The notes under the pieces: model-generated
What the model was told of the DNA's origin: nothing
Seen by the model: the letters and a program-made list of their open reading frames with translations, nothing else
Databases searched by the model: none
Translations under genes and position numbers: made by a program
Part shown: piece after piece, positions 19,925 through 28,686 of the stretch
Layout: the number at the start of each line of letters is the position of its first letter
Numbering within the stretch: the stretch's first letter is position 1
Source: G021776435 sp046756245
GTDB taxonomy: Bacteria > Pseudomonadota > Alphaproteobacteria > Caulobacterales > Parvularculaceae
DNA: 64,000 nt
Reading direction: 5' to 3'
Assembly (NCBI GenBank): GCA_046756245.1
Contig: JBHHVZ010000002.1
Location: 16,863-80,862 of the forward strand

Positions 19925-20844
19925 CCGGCCGCGTCGCTCTTACAGGCGGGAGCGGTTTCGTCGGCGCCGCCATTATCGATCGATTGCTGGAAAACGGCTT
20001 CGCTCTCAGCGCGTTGGCGCGCGACCCGCGCAGGCTCAAGCGCGCCGGCGACGTCGACGTCGTCAAAGGCGGGCTTTCGCATGCGCCCGCGCTCGACCGT
20101 CTGGCCGACGGCGCCACGATCTTTATTCACTGCGCCGGTCTCACCCATGCGCGCCGCGACGCGGAATTTACGGCCGTCAACGTCGAAGGAGCCCGCCTGG
20201 CCGCCCGCGCCGCGCGCGTCGCCGGGGCGAAATTCATTCTGATCTCGTCCCTCGCCGCCCGGGCGCCGCATCTCTCCGCCTACGCCGCCAGCAAGCGCGC
20301 GGGCGAATGCTTCGCTGAGGAAGCCGGCGAATGGCTCGCTCTGCGCGCGCCGGCCATGTACGGGCCTGGCGACGCGGCGACGCTTCCCTATTTCCGCATG
20401 ATCAAGCGCGGCCTTGCGCCGGAGCCGGCGACCGAGCCTGTTCCGCGCGCCTCGATCCTGTTTGTCAGCGATTTTGCGGATGCCGTGCTGGCCGCATTCG
20501 ACGCGCCGGCCGGCGTTGTCTACGAGGTGGGCGACGATCGGCCGGACGGCTATACTTGGCGCGAAATCGGCGCGGCGTGCGCGGCCGCGATGAAAACCGA
20601 CGCAAGACCGCTGCGCCTGCCCGGCTGGGCGATGCACGGCGTCGCCGGCCCGGCCAGCGCCATCGCCCGGCTTTTCGGCGGGGCGCCCATGGTGACACCG
20701 GGAAAAGTCCGCGAATTCTTTCACCCGGACTGGGCGGCGCGCGACAATCTTTTTATTGAAGCCGCCGGCTGGCGACCGGCGACGCCGTTAGAAGAAGGGT
20801 TTGCAAAAACCGCCCGGTGGTATCAAGAAAACGGCTTGCTTTAG
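19921..20844 (+). CDS. cerR: NAD-dependent epimerase-fold reductase of ceramide synthesis
   Basis: Short-chain (extended SDR) protein, 307 residues. The GTG start at 19921 overlaps the ligase stop as GTGA, implying coupled translation. The nucleotide-binding motif is TGGSGFVG and the catalytic YxxxK is YAASK after an SSLAAR segment. In Caulobacter the equivalent gene (CC_1164, CerR) is required for ceramide formation and is proposed to reduce the 3-keto group. The role here is inferred from synteny and fold. Confidence 0.85.
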   Translation: MTGRVALTGGSGFVGAAIIDRLLENGFALSALARDPRRLKRAGDVDVVKGGLSHAPALDRLADGATIFIHCAGLTHARRDAEFTAVNVEGARLAARAARVAGAKFILISSLAARAPHLSAYAASKRAGECFAEEAGEWLALRAPAMYGPGDAATLPYFRMIKRGLAPEPATEPVPRASILFVSDFADAVLAAFDAPAGVVYEVGDDRPDGYTWREIGAACAAAMKTDARPLRLPGWAMHGVAGPASAIARLFGGAPMVTPGKVREFFHPDWAARDNLFIEAAGWRPATPLEEGFAKTARWYQENGLL

Positions 20845-20900
20845 GGCCTGTGGACACATAGCACGCGAGCCGTGCAAGAATAGTAGATGAGGAGAGCCCG

Positions 20901-21164
20901 ATGTCAGGCATCCAGGAAGACGACGATCTCGTATTCCACAAGATCTGCACGCTGCTGGAGCCGTTGAACCAGACGGGCGTGAAGCTCACCCGCGACACTG
21001 ATCTGGTGGCCGACCTCGAAGCTGACAGCGTCTCCGTTCTCGATGTGGTGATGGAGATAGAAGACAATTACGATATTTCGATACCGGTCAACACGATGTC
21101 GGAAATCAAGACCATAGGCGAACTTGTCGACGCCATTCACGCAATCAAGAGGGAACAAGGCTGA
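20901..21164 (+). CDS. acpR: Acyl carrier protein of ceramide synthesis
   Basis: Small acidic carrier protein, 87 residues, with the phosphopantetheine attachment Ser43 in LEADSVSVLDVV. It is not the housekeeping AcpP, whose motif is DSLD. A GGAGAG site precedes the ATG. It ends 3 bases before spt, and its Caulobacter counterpart (CC_1163) supplies acyl groups for serine palmitoyltransferase. Confidence 0.9.
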   Translation: MSGIQEDDDLVFHKICTLLEPLNQTGVKLTRDTDLVADLEADSVSVLDVVMEIEDNYDISIPVNTMSEIKTIGELVDAIHAIKREQG

Positions 21165-21167
21165 GAC

Positions 21168-22382
21168 ATGAGTTTGTTTGATAAATTTGAAAAAACGGCG
21201 AGCCTCTATAGAGAGCTCCTCGGCGCCGAGCGCGATCCGTTCGGCGTTTCAATGGACGCCATCAACGGCCCGACCCGGGCGACGGTAAAGGGCCATGAAA
21301 TCGTCCTTGCAGGAACGAACAATTATCTCGGTCTGACGTTCAAGGAGGATGCAATCAAGGCGGCCCAGGACGCGCTCGCCGATCAGGGCACGGGCACGAC
21401 CGGGTCACGCTTCGCCAACGGCACTTACGCCGGCCACCGCAAGCTAGAGGCTGCGCTCGCCGATTATCTGGGCTTTAAGCATTGCATTGTGTTTTCGACC
21501 GGCTATCAGGCCAATCTCGGCGCGATTTCGGCCCTCGCCCAGCCGCCCGAAGACATCATTCTCATCGACGCGGACTGTCACGCCTGCATCTACGACGGCT
21601 GCCAGCTCAGCGGCGCGCAGACGATCCGCTTCAAGCACAATTCGCCGGAAAGCCTCGACAAGCGCCTCGCCCGTCTCGACTCCTCCTCAAAGGGCAAGCT
21701 TGTTTGCATAGAAGGCATGTACTCCATGTTCGGGGACGTGGCGCCGGTCGATGAATTCGCCGACGTCACAAGCCGGCACGGCGCATATCTTTATCTCGAC
21801 GAGGCGCATTCTTTCGGCGTGTTCGGGGAAACAGGGCGCGGCGTCGCCGAAGCCCAGAACGTTCTGGACAAAGTAGATTTTTATTCCGGAACGTTTTCGA
21901 AAAGCCTCGGCTCGATCGGCGGCTTCGTCGCCTCGAACCATCCCGAGCTCGAATATCTGCGCTTTTCGAGCCGGCCCTATATGTTCACGGCCTCCCCGTC
22001 GCCGGCGAATATCGCCTCGGCGTCCGCGACGCTCAAACATGTCGCTGGCGATTCGAGCCTGCGCGAACGGTTGTGGGCGAACGCCAAGCGCATCCATGGG
22101 GCGTTCCGCCAGATGGGATTTCAGCTTTGCGCGCCCGTTGGCCCGGTGATCGCCGTGCGGCTTCCCGACAAGCAGACGGCGTTTATGGCGTGGAATTTCC
22201 TCATGGAAAACGGGGTTTACGTCAATCTCGCGATCCCGCCCGGGACGCCGAACGCCGCGTCGATTCTGCGCTTGAGCGTTTCAGCCGCCCATACCGACGA
22301 CGATCTCGACATCGTCGTCGCCGCCTACAAAGCGCTTGCCGAGAATTTCGAGAACGCGCTGGTCGCTTCGCCCGTCGGTTGA
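21168..22382 (+). CDS. spt: Serine palmitoyltransferase
   Basis: PLP-dependent alpha-oxoamine synthase condensing serine with an acyl thioester to 3-ketosphinganine, 404 residues. PLP-site residues are placed at His138 (DADCHAC), Asp211 and His214 (LDEAHSFG) and the Schiff-base Lys245 (GTFSKSLGS), with spacing like the Sphingomonas enzyme. GTGTTGSRFANGTY is typical of SPT rather than of BioF or Kbl. The neighbours (AcpR, CerR, AasR) support SPT. The enzyme is soluble, as in other bacteria. Confidence 0.93.
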   Translation: MSLFDKFEKTASLYRELLGAERDPFGVSMDAINGPTRATVKGHEIVLAGTNNYLGLTFKEDAIKAAQDALADQGTGTTGSRFANGTYAGHRKLEAALADYLGFKHCIVFSTGYQANLGAISALAQPPEDIILIDADCHACIYDGCQLSGAQTIRFKHNSPESLDKRLARLDSSSKGKLVCIEGMYSMFGDVAPVDEFADVTSRHGAYLYLDEAHSFGVFGETGRGVAEAQNVLDKVDFYSGTFSKSLGSIGGFVASNHPELEYLRFSSRPYMFTASPSPANIASASATLKHVAGDSSLRERLWANAKRIHGAFRQMGFQLCAPVGPVIAVRLPDKQTAFMAWNFLMENGVYVNLAIPPGTPNAASILRLSVSAAHTDDDLDIVVAAYKALAENFENALVASPVG

Positions 22383-22387
22383 TCGCG

Positions 22388-22465
22388 CTAGTGGAGCGAA
22401 TTTGACATTCGATCCCTGCTTGCAGCCGGTCTCGTATCGAATGTCAAATTCAAAAGCTCCACTAG
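22388..22465. repeat. Intergenic palindrome 1 after spt
   Basis: CTAGTGGAGCGAATTTGACATTCGAT (22388 onward) is mirrored by ATCGAATGTCAAATTCAAAAGCTCCACTAG ending 22465, with a ~22-base loop. It is the first of two adjacent unrelated palindromes between spt and the DUF2141 gene and could form a strong hairpin in the transcript. Confidence 0.8.
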
Positions 22466-22480
22466 AATCAAATAACTACT

Positions 22481-22554
22481 AGTGGTCCTTATGATTCCGA
22501 CATTTGCTCTCGGACTCGCTGCGCGGGGGATGCAAATGTCGGAATCGGACCACT
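22481..22554. repeat. Intergenic palindrome 2 after spt
   Basis: AGTGGTCCTTATGATTCCGACATTTGC pairs with GCAAATGTCGGAATCGGACCACT, loop about 24 bases. It lies 15 bases after palindrome 1. The sequence arms differ from palindrome 1, although both start with AGTGG. The remaining bases to 22687 contain no gene; they hold only the GAGGTAGACC site ahead of the next start. Confidence 0.8.
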
Positions 22555-22687
22555 CGCGCAATCACAATTGCGTGCGGCTTAAAATTGTCACTATCCCGTC
22601 TATAATCAGGCGACAGCCGGGCGTATTTCGTTCGGGCGAAAGATGACCGGCCGAGAAATTTCGTACGCGTCCACGAGGTAGACCATC

Positions 22688-23200
22688 ATGAATCTGCAAT
22701 TCAATATCGCGCTCGCCGTCTTCTCCTCGGCCTTGCTCGGGGCGGGCCCGGCGGCGTCAAAAGACACGGTCGACGACAGCGCCGCAACGGCGGCGAAGTT
22801 TGAGTTCGACCATGTGAGCTGCAAGGGCGCGCCGAATGAAATCCGCATCGTCGTCAATCACATCAAGAAGAGCGTCGGGCTGATCACCGCCGACCTTTAT
22901 CGCAACGACGACGAATCTTTCCTGCACAAGGCGGGACGTCAGGTGCGCGTGCGTTTCGCCGCGCGGGCGCCGCTGACGCGGTTTTGCATGACGGCGCCGG
23001 AGGCCGGCGAATACGCAATCGCTATTTATCACGACAAAAACGCCAACAAAAAACTCGACAAGGGCGCGTTCGGCATTCCGTCCGAACCTTGGGGACTTTC
23101 CAGAAATCCCAGGATCAGGCTGCGCAAACCGCGTGTGGAAGAAGCGCTGATCAAGGTCGCGCCTGAAGGGTCGAAAGTGGAGATTTCGCTTAATAACTAA
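22688..23200 (+). CDS. Secreted DUF2141 protein
   Basis: 170 residues with a cleavable signal peptide (about 1-25) and a DUF2141 domain: IRIVVNHIKKSVGLITADLY, then PEAGEYAIAIYHDKNANKKLD and GIPSEPWGLSRNP. The D-x-N-x-N-x-x-L-D stretch looks like a calcium-binding loop. It is probably periplasmic or exported. It sits between spt and bcerS on the same strand, so a link to sphingolipid handling is possible, but function is unknown. Confidence 0.85.
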   Translation: MNLQFNIALAVFSSALLGAGPAASKDTVDDSAATAAKFEFDHVSCKGAPNEIRIVVNHIKKSVGLITADLYRNDDESFLHKAGRQVRVRFAARAPLTRFCMTAPEAGEYAIAIYHDKNANKKLDKGAFGIPSEPWGLSRNPRIRLRKPRVEEALIKVAPEGSKVEISLNN

Positions 23201-23238
23201 TATACCGCGACGACGCGCCGCGTGATAAGAACGGCGCC

Positions 23239-24405
23239 ATGACCGTGCAAACCGAAGCCGCCGCCCCCGCCCGCGTAAAGATACAACCCGTTGCGACGCG
23301 CGCTGACCGGCGCGTGTTCATTCGCGCCGTCGCGCCGATCTATGCTGACGATCCCGCCTGGATCGCGCCGCTGGAATTCGAGCTCGGCCAGCGGCTCGAC
23401 GCCGCCAAAAACCCTGCGCTGACAGGCGCGCCGCACCAGTTGTGGATCGCCTGGCGCGAAGGACGGCCGGTCGGACGCGTCGCGGCGATCGTTAACCCGC
23501 TTCATCTCGAACGTTATGACGATGCGACGGGCCATTTCGGTTTTCTTGAATCGATCGACGACGCAGACGTTTTCCAGGCGCTGATCGAAACCGCGGAGGG
23601 GTGGCTAAAAGACCGCGGCATGAAAAGAATCGCCGGGCCCTACAATTTTTCCGTCAACGAAGAATGCGGAATGTTGATTGACGGTTTTGACACGCCGCCC
23701 TTCATCATGATGCCGCACGGGCGGCCTTATTATCAGGCGCATATAGAAGCGCTTGGATACGCCAAGGCGCAGGACATGTATGCGCTCGCCTACGACCCTG
23801 TCCGCAATTTCATCCCGGAGCGCCGAAAACGATTTGTGGAAAAGATTTTGTCGAATCCGAAAGTTCGCATTCGAACCCTCGACATGAAGAATTTCACCGA
23901 TGATCTGAAGACGGCGATCGACATTTATAACGACGCCTGGTCGGAGAACTGGGGCTTTATTCCGTTTACGGATGCGCAGGCCGAACATATGGCGGGCGAA
24001 CTGCGCCCGATCATTTCGCCGGAAAACTTCGTTCTCTGCTACTTCGAAGACAAGCCGGCCGCGTTCGGCATTGTCCTGCCCGACATCAACGAGGCGATTG
24101 CGGATTTCGGCGGGAAACTGCTGCCGTTCAACTGGGCGCGGCTTTTATGGCGGCTCAAGGTCAGCGGCGTTAAATCGGCGCGCATGCCATTGATGGGCGT
24201 ACGCCGCAAACTTCACGCCAAACCCGTCGGCGCGGCCTTCGCCTACAAGATTATCGACATGGTGAACGATTATAATATCGACCGCGGCGTCGTTCGCACC
24301 GAGCTTTCATGGATTCTAGAATCGAACACCTCGATGGTGAACATGCTCACTGAAATGGGCGGGCGGATTTACAAGACCTACCGGATTTATGAGAAGGGGT
24401 TGTAA
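23239..24405 (+). CDS. bcerS: Bacterial ceramide synthase (GNAT-like N-acyltransferase)
   Basis: 388 residues, related to the CC_1154/CCNA_01212 family shown in Caulobacter to N-acylate the sphingoid base. It has a GNAT-like fold with an N-terminal PIYADDPAWIAPLEFELGQRLD segment. Other conserved segments are RIAGPYNFSVNEECGMLIDGFD, MMPHGRPYYQ and NDAWSENWGFIPFTDAQ, and the C-terminus is ELSWILESNTSMVNMLTEMGG. Such proteins were long annotated only as hypothetical acetyltransferases. It closes the ceramide cluster, two genes after spt. Confidence 0.87.
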   Translation: MTVQTEAAAPARVKIQPVATRADRRVFIRAVAPIYADDPAWIAPLEFELGQRLDAAKNPALTGAPHQLWIAWREGRPVGRVAAIVNPLHLERYDDATGHFGFLESIDDADVFQALIETAEGWLKDRGMKRIAGPYNFSVNEECGMLIDGFDTPPFIMMPHGRPYYQAHIEALGYAKAQDMYALAYDPVRNFIPERRKRFVEKILSNPKVRIRTLDMKNFTDDLKTAIDIYNDAWSENWGFIPFTDAQAEHMAGELRPIISPENFVLCYFEDKPAAFGIVLPDINEAIADFGGKLLPFNWARLLWRLKVSGVKSARMPLMGVRRKLHAKPVGAAFAYKIIDMVNDYNIDRGVVRTELSWILESNTSMVNMLTEMGGRIYKTYRIYEKGL

Positions 24406-24417
24406 TCTTTCCGCCCC

Positions 24418-25890
24418 CTACCGCAGGAACGGTTCGTCGAAGCTTCTGAGTTTGCGCGAATGCAGCGTGCCTGCTTTGGCTTCTTCGCGCAAAAGTTCGA
24501 TAGCGCGGACGCCGATTTCGAGATGCTGGCTGATGCGCTCCTGATAGAATGCGTCCGCCATTCCGGGCAGCTTGATCTCGCCGTGCAGCGGCCGGTCTGA
24601 AACGCATAAGAGCGTGCCGTAAGGCACCCGGTAACGATAACCGTTCGCCGCAATCGTCGCCGATTCCATATCGATGGCGATGGCGCGCGCCTGATTGAGC
24701 CGCACCGCGCTTTGTTCGAAGCTAAGCTCCCAATTGCGGTCGCCGGAGGTCACGACCGTGCCGGTGCGCAAATGTTCCTTCAGTTTCGTTTCCTCGCTGC
24801 CGCTCACTTCCCGCACCGCGCGGGTCATTGCGAGTTGAACTTCGGCGATGGTCGGCAGCGGCACCGACGGCGGCAGCACGTCGTCAAGCACGCAGTCTTC
24901 GCGCAAATAAGCGTGCGCGAGCACATAGTCGCCGAGCCGCTGCGAACGCCTTAAGCCGCCGCAATGGCCGATCATCAGCCAGACATGCGGGCGCAGCACC
25001 GCCAGGTGATCGGTGATGGTCTTGGCGTTCGATGGGCCGACGCCGATATTAACAAGCGTCACGCCCTGTTTGCCCGGCTGGGTCAGGTGATAGGCGGGCA
25101 TCTGCGGAAGCTTCGGCAGTTCAGGCTCTTCCGGCGGCGCGCCCCTGCTCCAGACCCGGTCGCCCGGCTCAATGAGCGTCGCGGCGCGGCCTGCTTCGAC
25201 TTCGCCCTTGGCGTAATCGACGAATTCATCGACATAGCGCTGGTAGTTCGTAAACAGAATGAATTGTTGATAATGCTCCGGCTTCGTCGCGGTATAATGT
25301 TGAATGCGGTGCAGGGAATAATCGATCCGCTCGGCGGTAAAAAGCGACAGCGGCAGATGGCCCGTGCGCTTCAGGATCATCTGGCCGTCGACGATGTCGT
25401 CGTTCGTGGCGACCAGATTGGGCATGTGAAAATAATATTGCAGGTCGGCGCGCTTTTGCGGCGTCAGCGCGGCTGTCGCTTTTTCAAGCGCAAAGGAGAG
25501 CGGAATCGGCGTGCGCGAGCGGCCGACATAGATCTTGGCGTCGAACCGATCCATCACGCGCTTGAGCTGAGAATGAAGATAATCGGAGAAAAGATCCGGA
25601 CGCGTGATCGTCGCGCCCTGTATGCTGGTGTCGGCGACGCGCCCGAGCGCAAGCTTGCTGGTTTGCGTGGCGCGTTCGGGCGGCACGATCGCGCAAAGAT
25701 AGGGATAGACCGGCGCGCCTTCCGCGCCGCGCGACAGCTTGCCCGCGATATAGCGTTCGAACCGCTCCTCCACCGCCGTCAGCGCTTCGTCATAAAGCTC
25801 GATCAAGAGGCCGACGGCTTTTTCCGGCGTTTCGCAAGCGACAAGATCGTCGGCCGGCGCATCATTGACGGGGACATGCGGCATAAGCAT
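24418..25890 (-). CDS. amn: AMP nucleosidase
   Basis: Hydrolyses AMP to adenine and ribose 5-phosphate, 490 residues, the usual length of the bacterial enzyme. The C-terminal phosphorylase-like domain shows GVTLVNIGVGPSNAKTITDHLAVLRPHVWLMIGHCGGLR. The nucleoside-site segment is IDMESATIAANGYRYRVPYGTLLCVSDRPLHGE. The N-terminal ~170 residues are the Amn-specific regulatory domain. It is convergent with bcerS, 12 bases apart. Confidence 0.95.
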   Translation of the reverse strand: MLMPHVPVNDAPADDLVACETPEKAVGLLIELYDEALTAVEERFERYIAGKLSRGAEGAPVYPYLCAIVPPERATQTSKLALGRVADTSIQGATITRPDLFSDYLHSQLKRVMDRFDAKIYVGRSRTPIPLSFALEKATAALTPQKRADLQYYFHMPNLVATNDDIVDGQMILKRTGHLPLSLFTAERIDYSLHRIQHYTATKPEHYQQFILFTNYQRYVDEFVDYAKGEVEAGRAATLIEPGDRVWSRGAPPEEPELPKLPQMPAYHLTQPGKQGVTLVNIGVGPSNAKTITDHLAVLRPHVWLMIGHCGGLRRSQRLGDYVLAHAYLREDCVLDDVLPPSVPLPTIAEVQLAMTRAVREVSGSEETKLKEHLRTGTVVTSGDRNWELSFEQSAVRLNQARAIAIDMESATIAANGYRYRVPYGTLLCVSDRPLHGEIKLPGMADAFYQERISQHLEIGVRAIELLREEAKAGTLHSRKLRSFDEPFLR

Positions 25891-25984
25891 CCTTTTTCAG
25901 CAGTTAACCGGAGAGCATACACCGTTTCCGCCGGCGAACGCCAGCGCACCGGCGGCGCCGGCTTCGCATAAAAACAGCTTCAGA

Positions 25985-26200
25985 TTAAAGCTTAGCGGCT
26001 TCCGCGTCGGAAAGCGGGCGCGCTTCTTCGGGCAACATGATCGGAATGCCGTCGCGGATGGGATAGGCGAGACGCGCTTCCTTGCTCAACAGTTCGCCGC
26101 GCTCACGATCATAGACAAGCGGGCCTTTAGTCTGCGGGCAAACGAGAATCTCTAAAAGCTTCGGATCGGCTTCCGCCGGCTCTTCTTCTTCAGTCGTCAT
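25985..26200 (-). CDS. Trm112/YcaR family small protein
   Basis: 71 residues from the ATG at 26200, which follows GAGG. The core [43 protein letters not shown] is the Trm112-like pattern. Only one of the usual zinc cysteines is present. Eukaryotic Trm112 is a methyltransferase partner; the bacterial protein's role is unclear. It is downstream of the Lon-N gene, with a 32-base gap. Confidence 0.85.
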   Translation of the reverse strand: MTTEEEEPAEADPKLLEILVCPQTKGPLVYDRERGELLSKEARLAYPIRDGIPIMLPEEARPLSDAEAAKL

Positions 26201-26232
26201 AATCGCCTCGTTTTGCATAAACGCACATTCGT

Positions 26233-26898
26233 TTATTGCAGAGTTGAGTTTTCGTCGCCGCCTTCGCCGGCGCCCGACATTTCCATCAATGTCGTGAGGC
26301 ATTCGGCCCGGTCAAGAGTTGTTTCAGCCTCGAGCAGCGCCTGTTTTTCATTCGGCGCGAACGGGCAGCCCATGGCCAGCGAGCCCACGAGCGCCTCGGT
26401 CGGCGCCTCTTTCACCGAATCCCAGTCGGTTTTTAATCCTTCAGCGTCGAGATAGCGGCGCATGGCGTGCAACAGCCGTTCGCGGTCGACGAATTCGGCC
26501 GACGCGTCGGGCGCGCCGTCGGAGGCGAAAGCGCTCCAGTCGACGCGCGCCTGACGATAGGGCGCATCCGTTTCAAGTTCGTCGACAATGCGGAACCGTC
26601 GAATCCCTGTCAGGGTGATGAGATAGCGCCCGTCGTCTGTTTCCGAAAACGCTGTGATCCTGCCCGCGCCGCCGACGGCGTAAAGCGGCGGCGACGGTCC
26701 CCCGGCCTGATTGCGCGGCTGGACCATGCCGATGACGCGCGCGCCGCCGAGCGCGTCGTCGATCATCCTGAGATAACGCGGTTCGAAAATGTTGAGCGGC
26801 AATTGTCCGCCCGGCAACAGCATCGCGCCGGACAGCGGAAACACCGGGATCGTGTGCGGCGGGCTTCGCCCGCGAGGGCTGGGGGTTGGTTCGTTCAT
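26233..26898 (-). CDS. LON peptidase substrate-binding domain protein
   Basis: 221 residues with the N-terminal Lon domain (LAN, PF02190 type): [35 protein letters not shown]. There is no AAA or peptidase domain. Such stand-alone LON-N proteins are conserved in alphaproteobacteria, usually next to a thioredoxin gene and a Trm112 gene, exactly as here. The role is unproven and may be substrate binding in quality control. Confidence 0.9.
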   Translation of the reverse strand: MNEPTPSPRGRSPPHTIPVFPLSGAMLLPGGQLPLNIFEPRYLRMIDDALGGARVIGMVQPRNQAGGPSPPLYAVGGAGRITAFSETDDGRYLITLTGIRRFRIVDELETDAPYRQARVDWSAFASDGAPDASAEFVDRERLLHAMRRYLDAEGLKTDWDSVKEAPTEALVGSLAMGCPFAPNEKQALLEAETTLDRAECLTTLMEMSGAGEGGDENSTLQ

Positions 26899-26935
26899 CG
26901 CCTCACTGTGCGTCGGCGGAAATTTCGTTTGCCCG

Positions 26936-27859
26936 TCAGGAGAACAATATCGACGAAAGGCGGCGCCGGCCTTTCGCCGTCAAGGGATGCGCGCCGCCAA
27001 GCGCGTCAAACACCGTCAGAAGTTTTTTTCGCGCCGCCTGTTCGTTCCAGTCCCGGTCGCGTTCAACCGCCGCCAGCAGTTCGTCGACGGCGGCCTCCAT
27101 GTCGCCGGCGGCGATCAACGCGCAGGCGAGATCGTAGCGCGCCTGCAAATCGGCCGGATTTTCGGCTGCCTTTAGCCGAAGGGCATGGGCGTCGCCGGCC
27201 TTGCTTTCTTCTTCGGCCAGCGCAAGGCCGGCCTTGACGCTGACAAGGGCTGGGTCGTTTTCTTTGTCCTCCGGCACGCTGTTGAGGATTTGCCGCGCCT
27301 GTTCGATGTCGCCGAGCGCCAGACGGCAGCGCGCCAGCCCGGCGGTCGCGCGAACGTCGGCGGAATCGATCTGACCGGCCTCTGCATAGAGTTGGGCGGC
27401 GCCGGCGACGTCGTCTTCATTGAAGGCCGCATCGGCGGCGGCGAGAAAATCCTCAAGCCCGCCCTTCGGGGCGGCGTCCCGCTCTGGCTTTAGCTTCTGA
27501 AGACGTCCGATGAACGTTTTGATTTCGCTTTCCGGCACGGCGCCCATAAAGCCGTCCACCGGCCGGCCCTGAAAAAAGGCGTAAACCGTTGGGATCGACT
27601 GGATGCGCAGTTGCGTGGCCAGCATCTGGTTCTTGTCGATATCGATCTTGACCAGCTTGACGGCGCCGTTCGCCGCGCGCACGGCCTTTTCGAGCATGGG
27701 CGCAAGCTGCTTGCACGGCCCGCACCACTCCGCCCAGAAGTCGACGATCACCGGCGTCGTCATCGAGGCCTCGAGCACGTCCTGCTCGAATGTCTCAACA
27801 TTGACGTCCTTGACGAAGCCGTCAGGGCCGTCGCCTTTTGCGCCCAGAAGCTCGCTCAT
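26936..27859 (-). CDS. Thioredoxin with C-terminal TPR domain (CnoX/YbbN-like)
   Basis: 307 residues. An N-terminal thioredoxin fold (about 20-125) has the active site WCGPC, Cys46 and Cys49. A helical tail follows with TPR-like repeats (about 150-290; AEAGQIDSADVRATAGLARCRLALGD and others). YbbN/CnoX in E. coli is a holdase partner of GroEL/DnaK; there the WCGPC is altered, whereas here the redox pair is intact. It is upstream of the Lon-N gene on the same strand. Confidence 0.88.
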   Translation of the reverse strand: MSELLGAKGDGPDGFVKDVNVETFEQDVLEASMTTPVIVDFWAEWCGPCKQLAPMLEKAVRAANGAVKLVKIDIDKNQMLATQLRIQSIPTVYAFFQGRPVDGFMGAVPESEIKTFIGRLQKLKPERDAAPKGGLEDFLAAADAAFNEDDVAGAAQLYAEAGQIDSADVRATAGLARCRLALGDIEQARQILNSVPEDKENDPALVSVKAGLALAEEESKAGDAHALRLKAAENPADLQARYDLACALIAAGDMEAAVDELLAAVERDRDWNEQAARKKLLTVFDALGGAHPLTAKGRRRLSSILFS

Positions 27860-27917
27860 AGGGGTCTCCGGAATTCCGTCCCTCTAAATGAGGCTGCACG
27901 GCGGGAAACGCAACCGC

Positions 27918-28448
27918 CTAGCCGCTTTCCGCAGCGCCAGCCGGCGCGGCGAGGTCCAGAATCAGCGGTTCGTGCCCGCAATGGCGCATGAATTTGAGCA
28001 GGTCCGCCGGCGAAACTGCTGTCGAGGCGGTGTTTTCGAGCGGGTGAAACCAGACCGGATCGTGCGCCAGCAGCGCTTCGTCGACGATGACCATGGCGAG
28101 CCCGCCGGCGGTCTCATTCATCAGCGCAAACGGCGTCACCGCGCCAGGGATGACCCCGAGCGTTTCGGTCATGAGCTCCGGCTTGCCAAAGGAAAGCCGC
28201 CCCTTCGCCCCGACCGCCTTGCCGAGCCCGACGAGATCGACCCGCGTTTCCGCGTGGGCGACGGCGAGGAAAAGCGCGCCTTTCTTGTCTTTCAGGAACA
28301 GGTTTTTCGTGTGCCCGCCCGGCAGGTCGGCCTTGAGCGCCCGGCTTTCTTCGACCGTGAAAACGGCTTCATGCGCGACCGTTTCAGGAGCGATTCCAAG
28401 ACTGTCGAGCAGCGAAAACAGATCGGCGCGTGTTGCGGGCTCGGGCAT
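27918..28448 (-). CDS. Prolyl-tRNA synthetase-associated domain protein (ProX/YbaK-type deacylase)
   Basis: 176 residues from the ATG at 28448; an ATG at 28490 would add 14 residues from low-complexity sequence. The YbaK/EbsC fold is visible: HTKNLFLKDKKGALFLAVAHAE with the conserved Lys, LGVIPGAVTPFALMNE and VIVDEALLAHDPVWFHPLENTAST. The family hydrolyses misacylated tRNA-Pro, typically Ala-tRNA-Pro. The role is inferred from the family. Confidence 0.87.
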   Translation of the reverse strand: MPEPATRADLFSLLDSLGIAPETVAHEAVFTVEESRALKADLPGGHTKNLFLKDKKGALFLAVAHAETRVDLVGLGKAVGAKGRLSFGKPELMTETLGVIPGAVTPFALMNETAGGLAMVIVDEALLAHDPVWFHPLENTASTAVSPADLLKFMRHCGHEPLILDLAAPAGAAESG

Positions 28449-28598
28449 GGGGGAATGGGAAATGACAGATCTCAACTCACTCATCCCCAATCCCTAACCC
28501 CTAATCCCTCCTCTTGCAAAGCGACGGACGCTAAGGCATATAGCGAAACCCGTCGCAGGATCCGGTCTTCAAAGGCGGCTCCGCATTGACGCCTTCGA

Positions 28599-28673
28599 GC
28601 GGGCGTAGCTCAGGGGTAGAGCGCAACCTTGCCAAGGTTGAAGTCGTGAGTTCGAATCTCATCGCCCGCTCCA
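28599..28673 (+). tRNA. tRNA-Gly (GCC)
   Basis: Acceptor arm GCGGGCG pairs with CGCCCGC. The D-arm is GCTCAGGGGTAGAGC, and the anticodon stem-loop CAACC-TTGCCAA-GGTTG gives anticodon GCC. The T-arm contains GTTCGAATC. Discriminator T and an encoded CCA end the 75-base gene. It reads GGC/GGT codons. A ~300 bp dispersed repeat starts 13 bases after it. Confidence 0.97.
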
Positions 28674-28686
28674 GTTTTTCAAAAGC

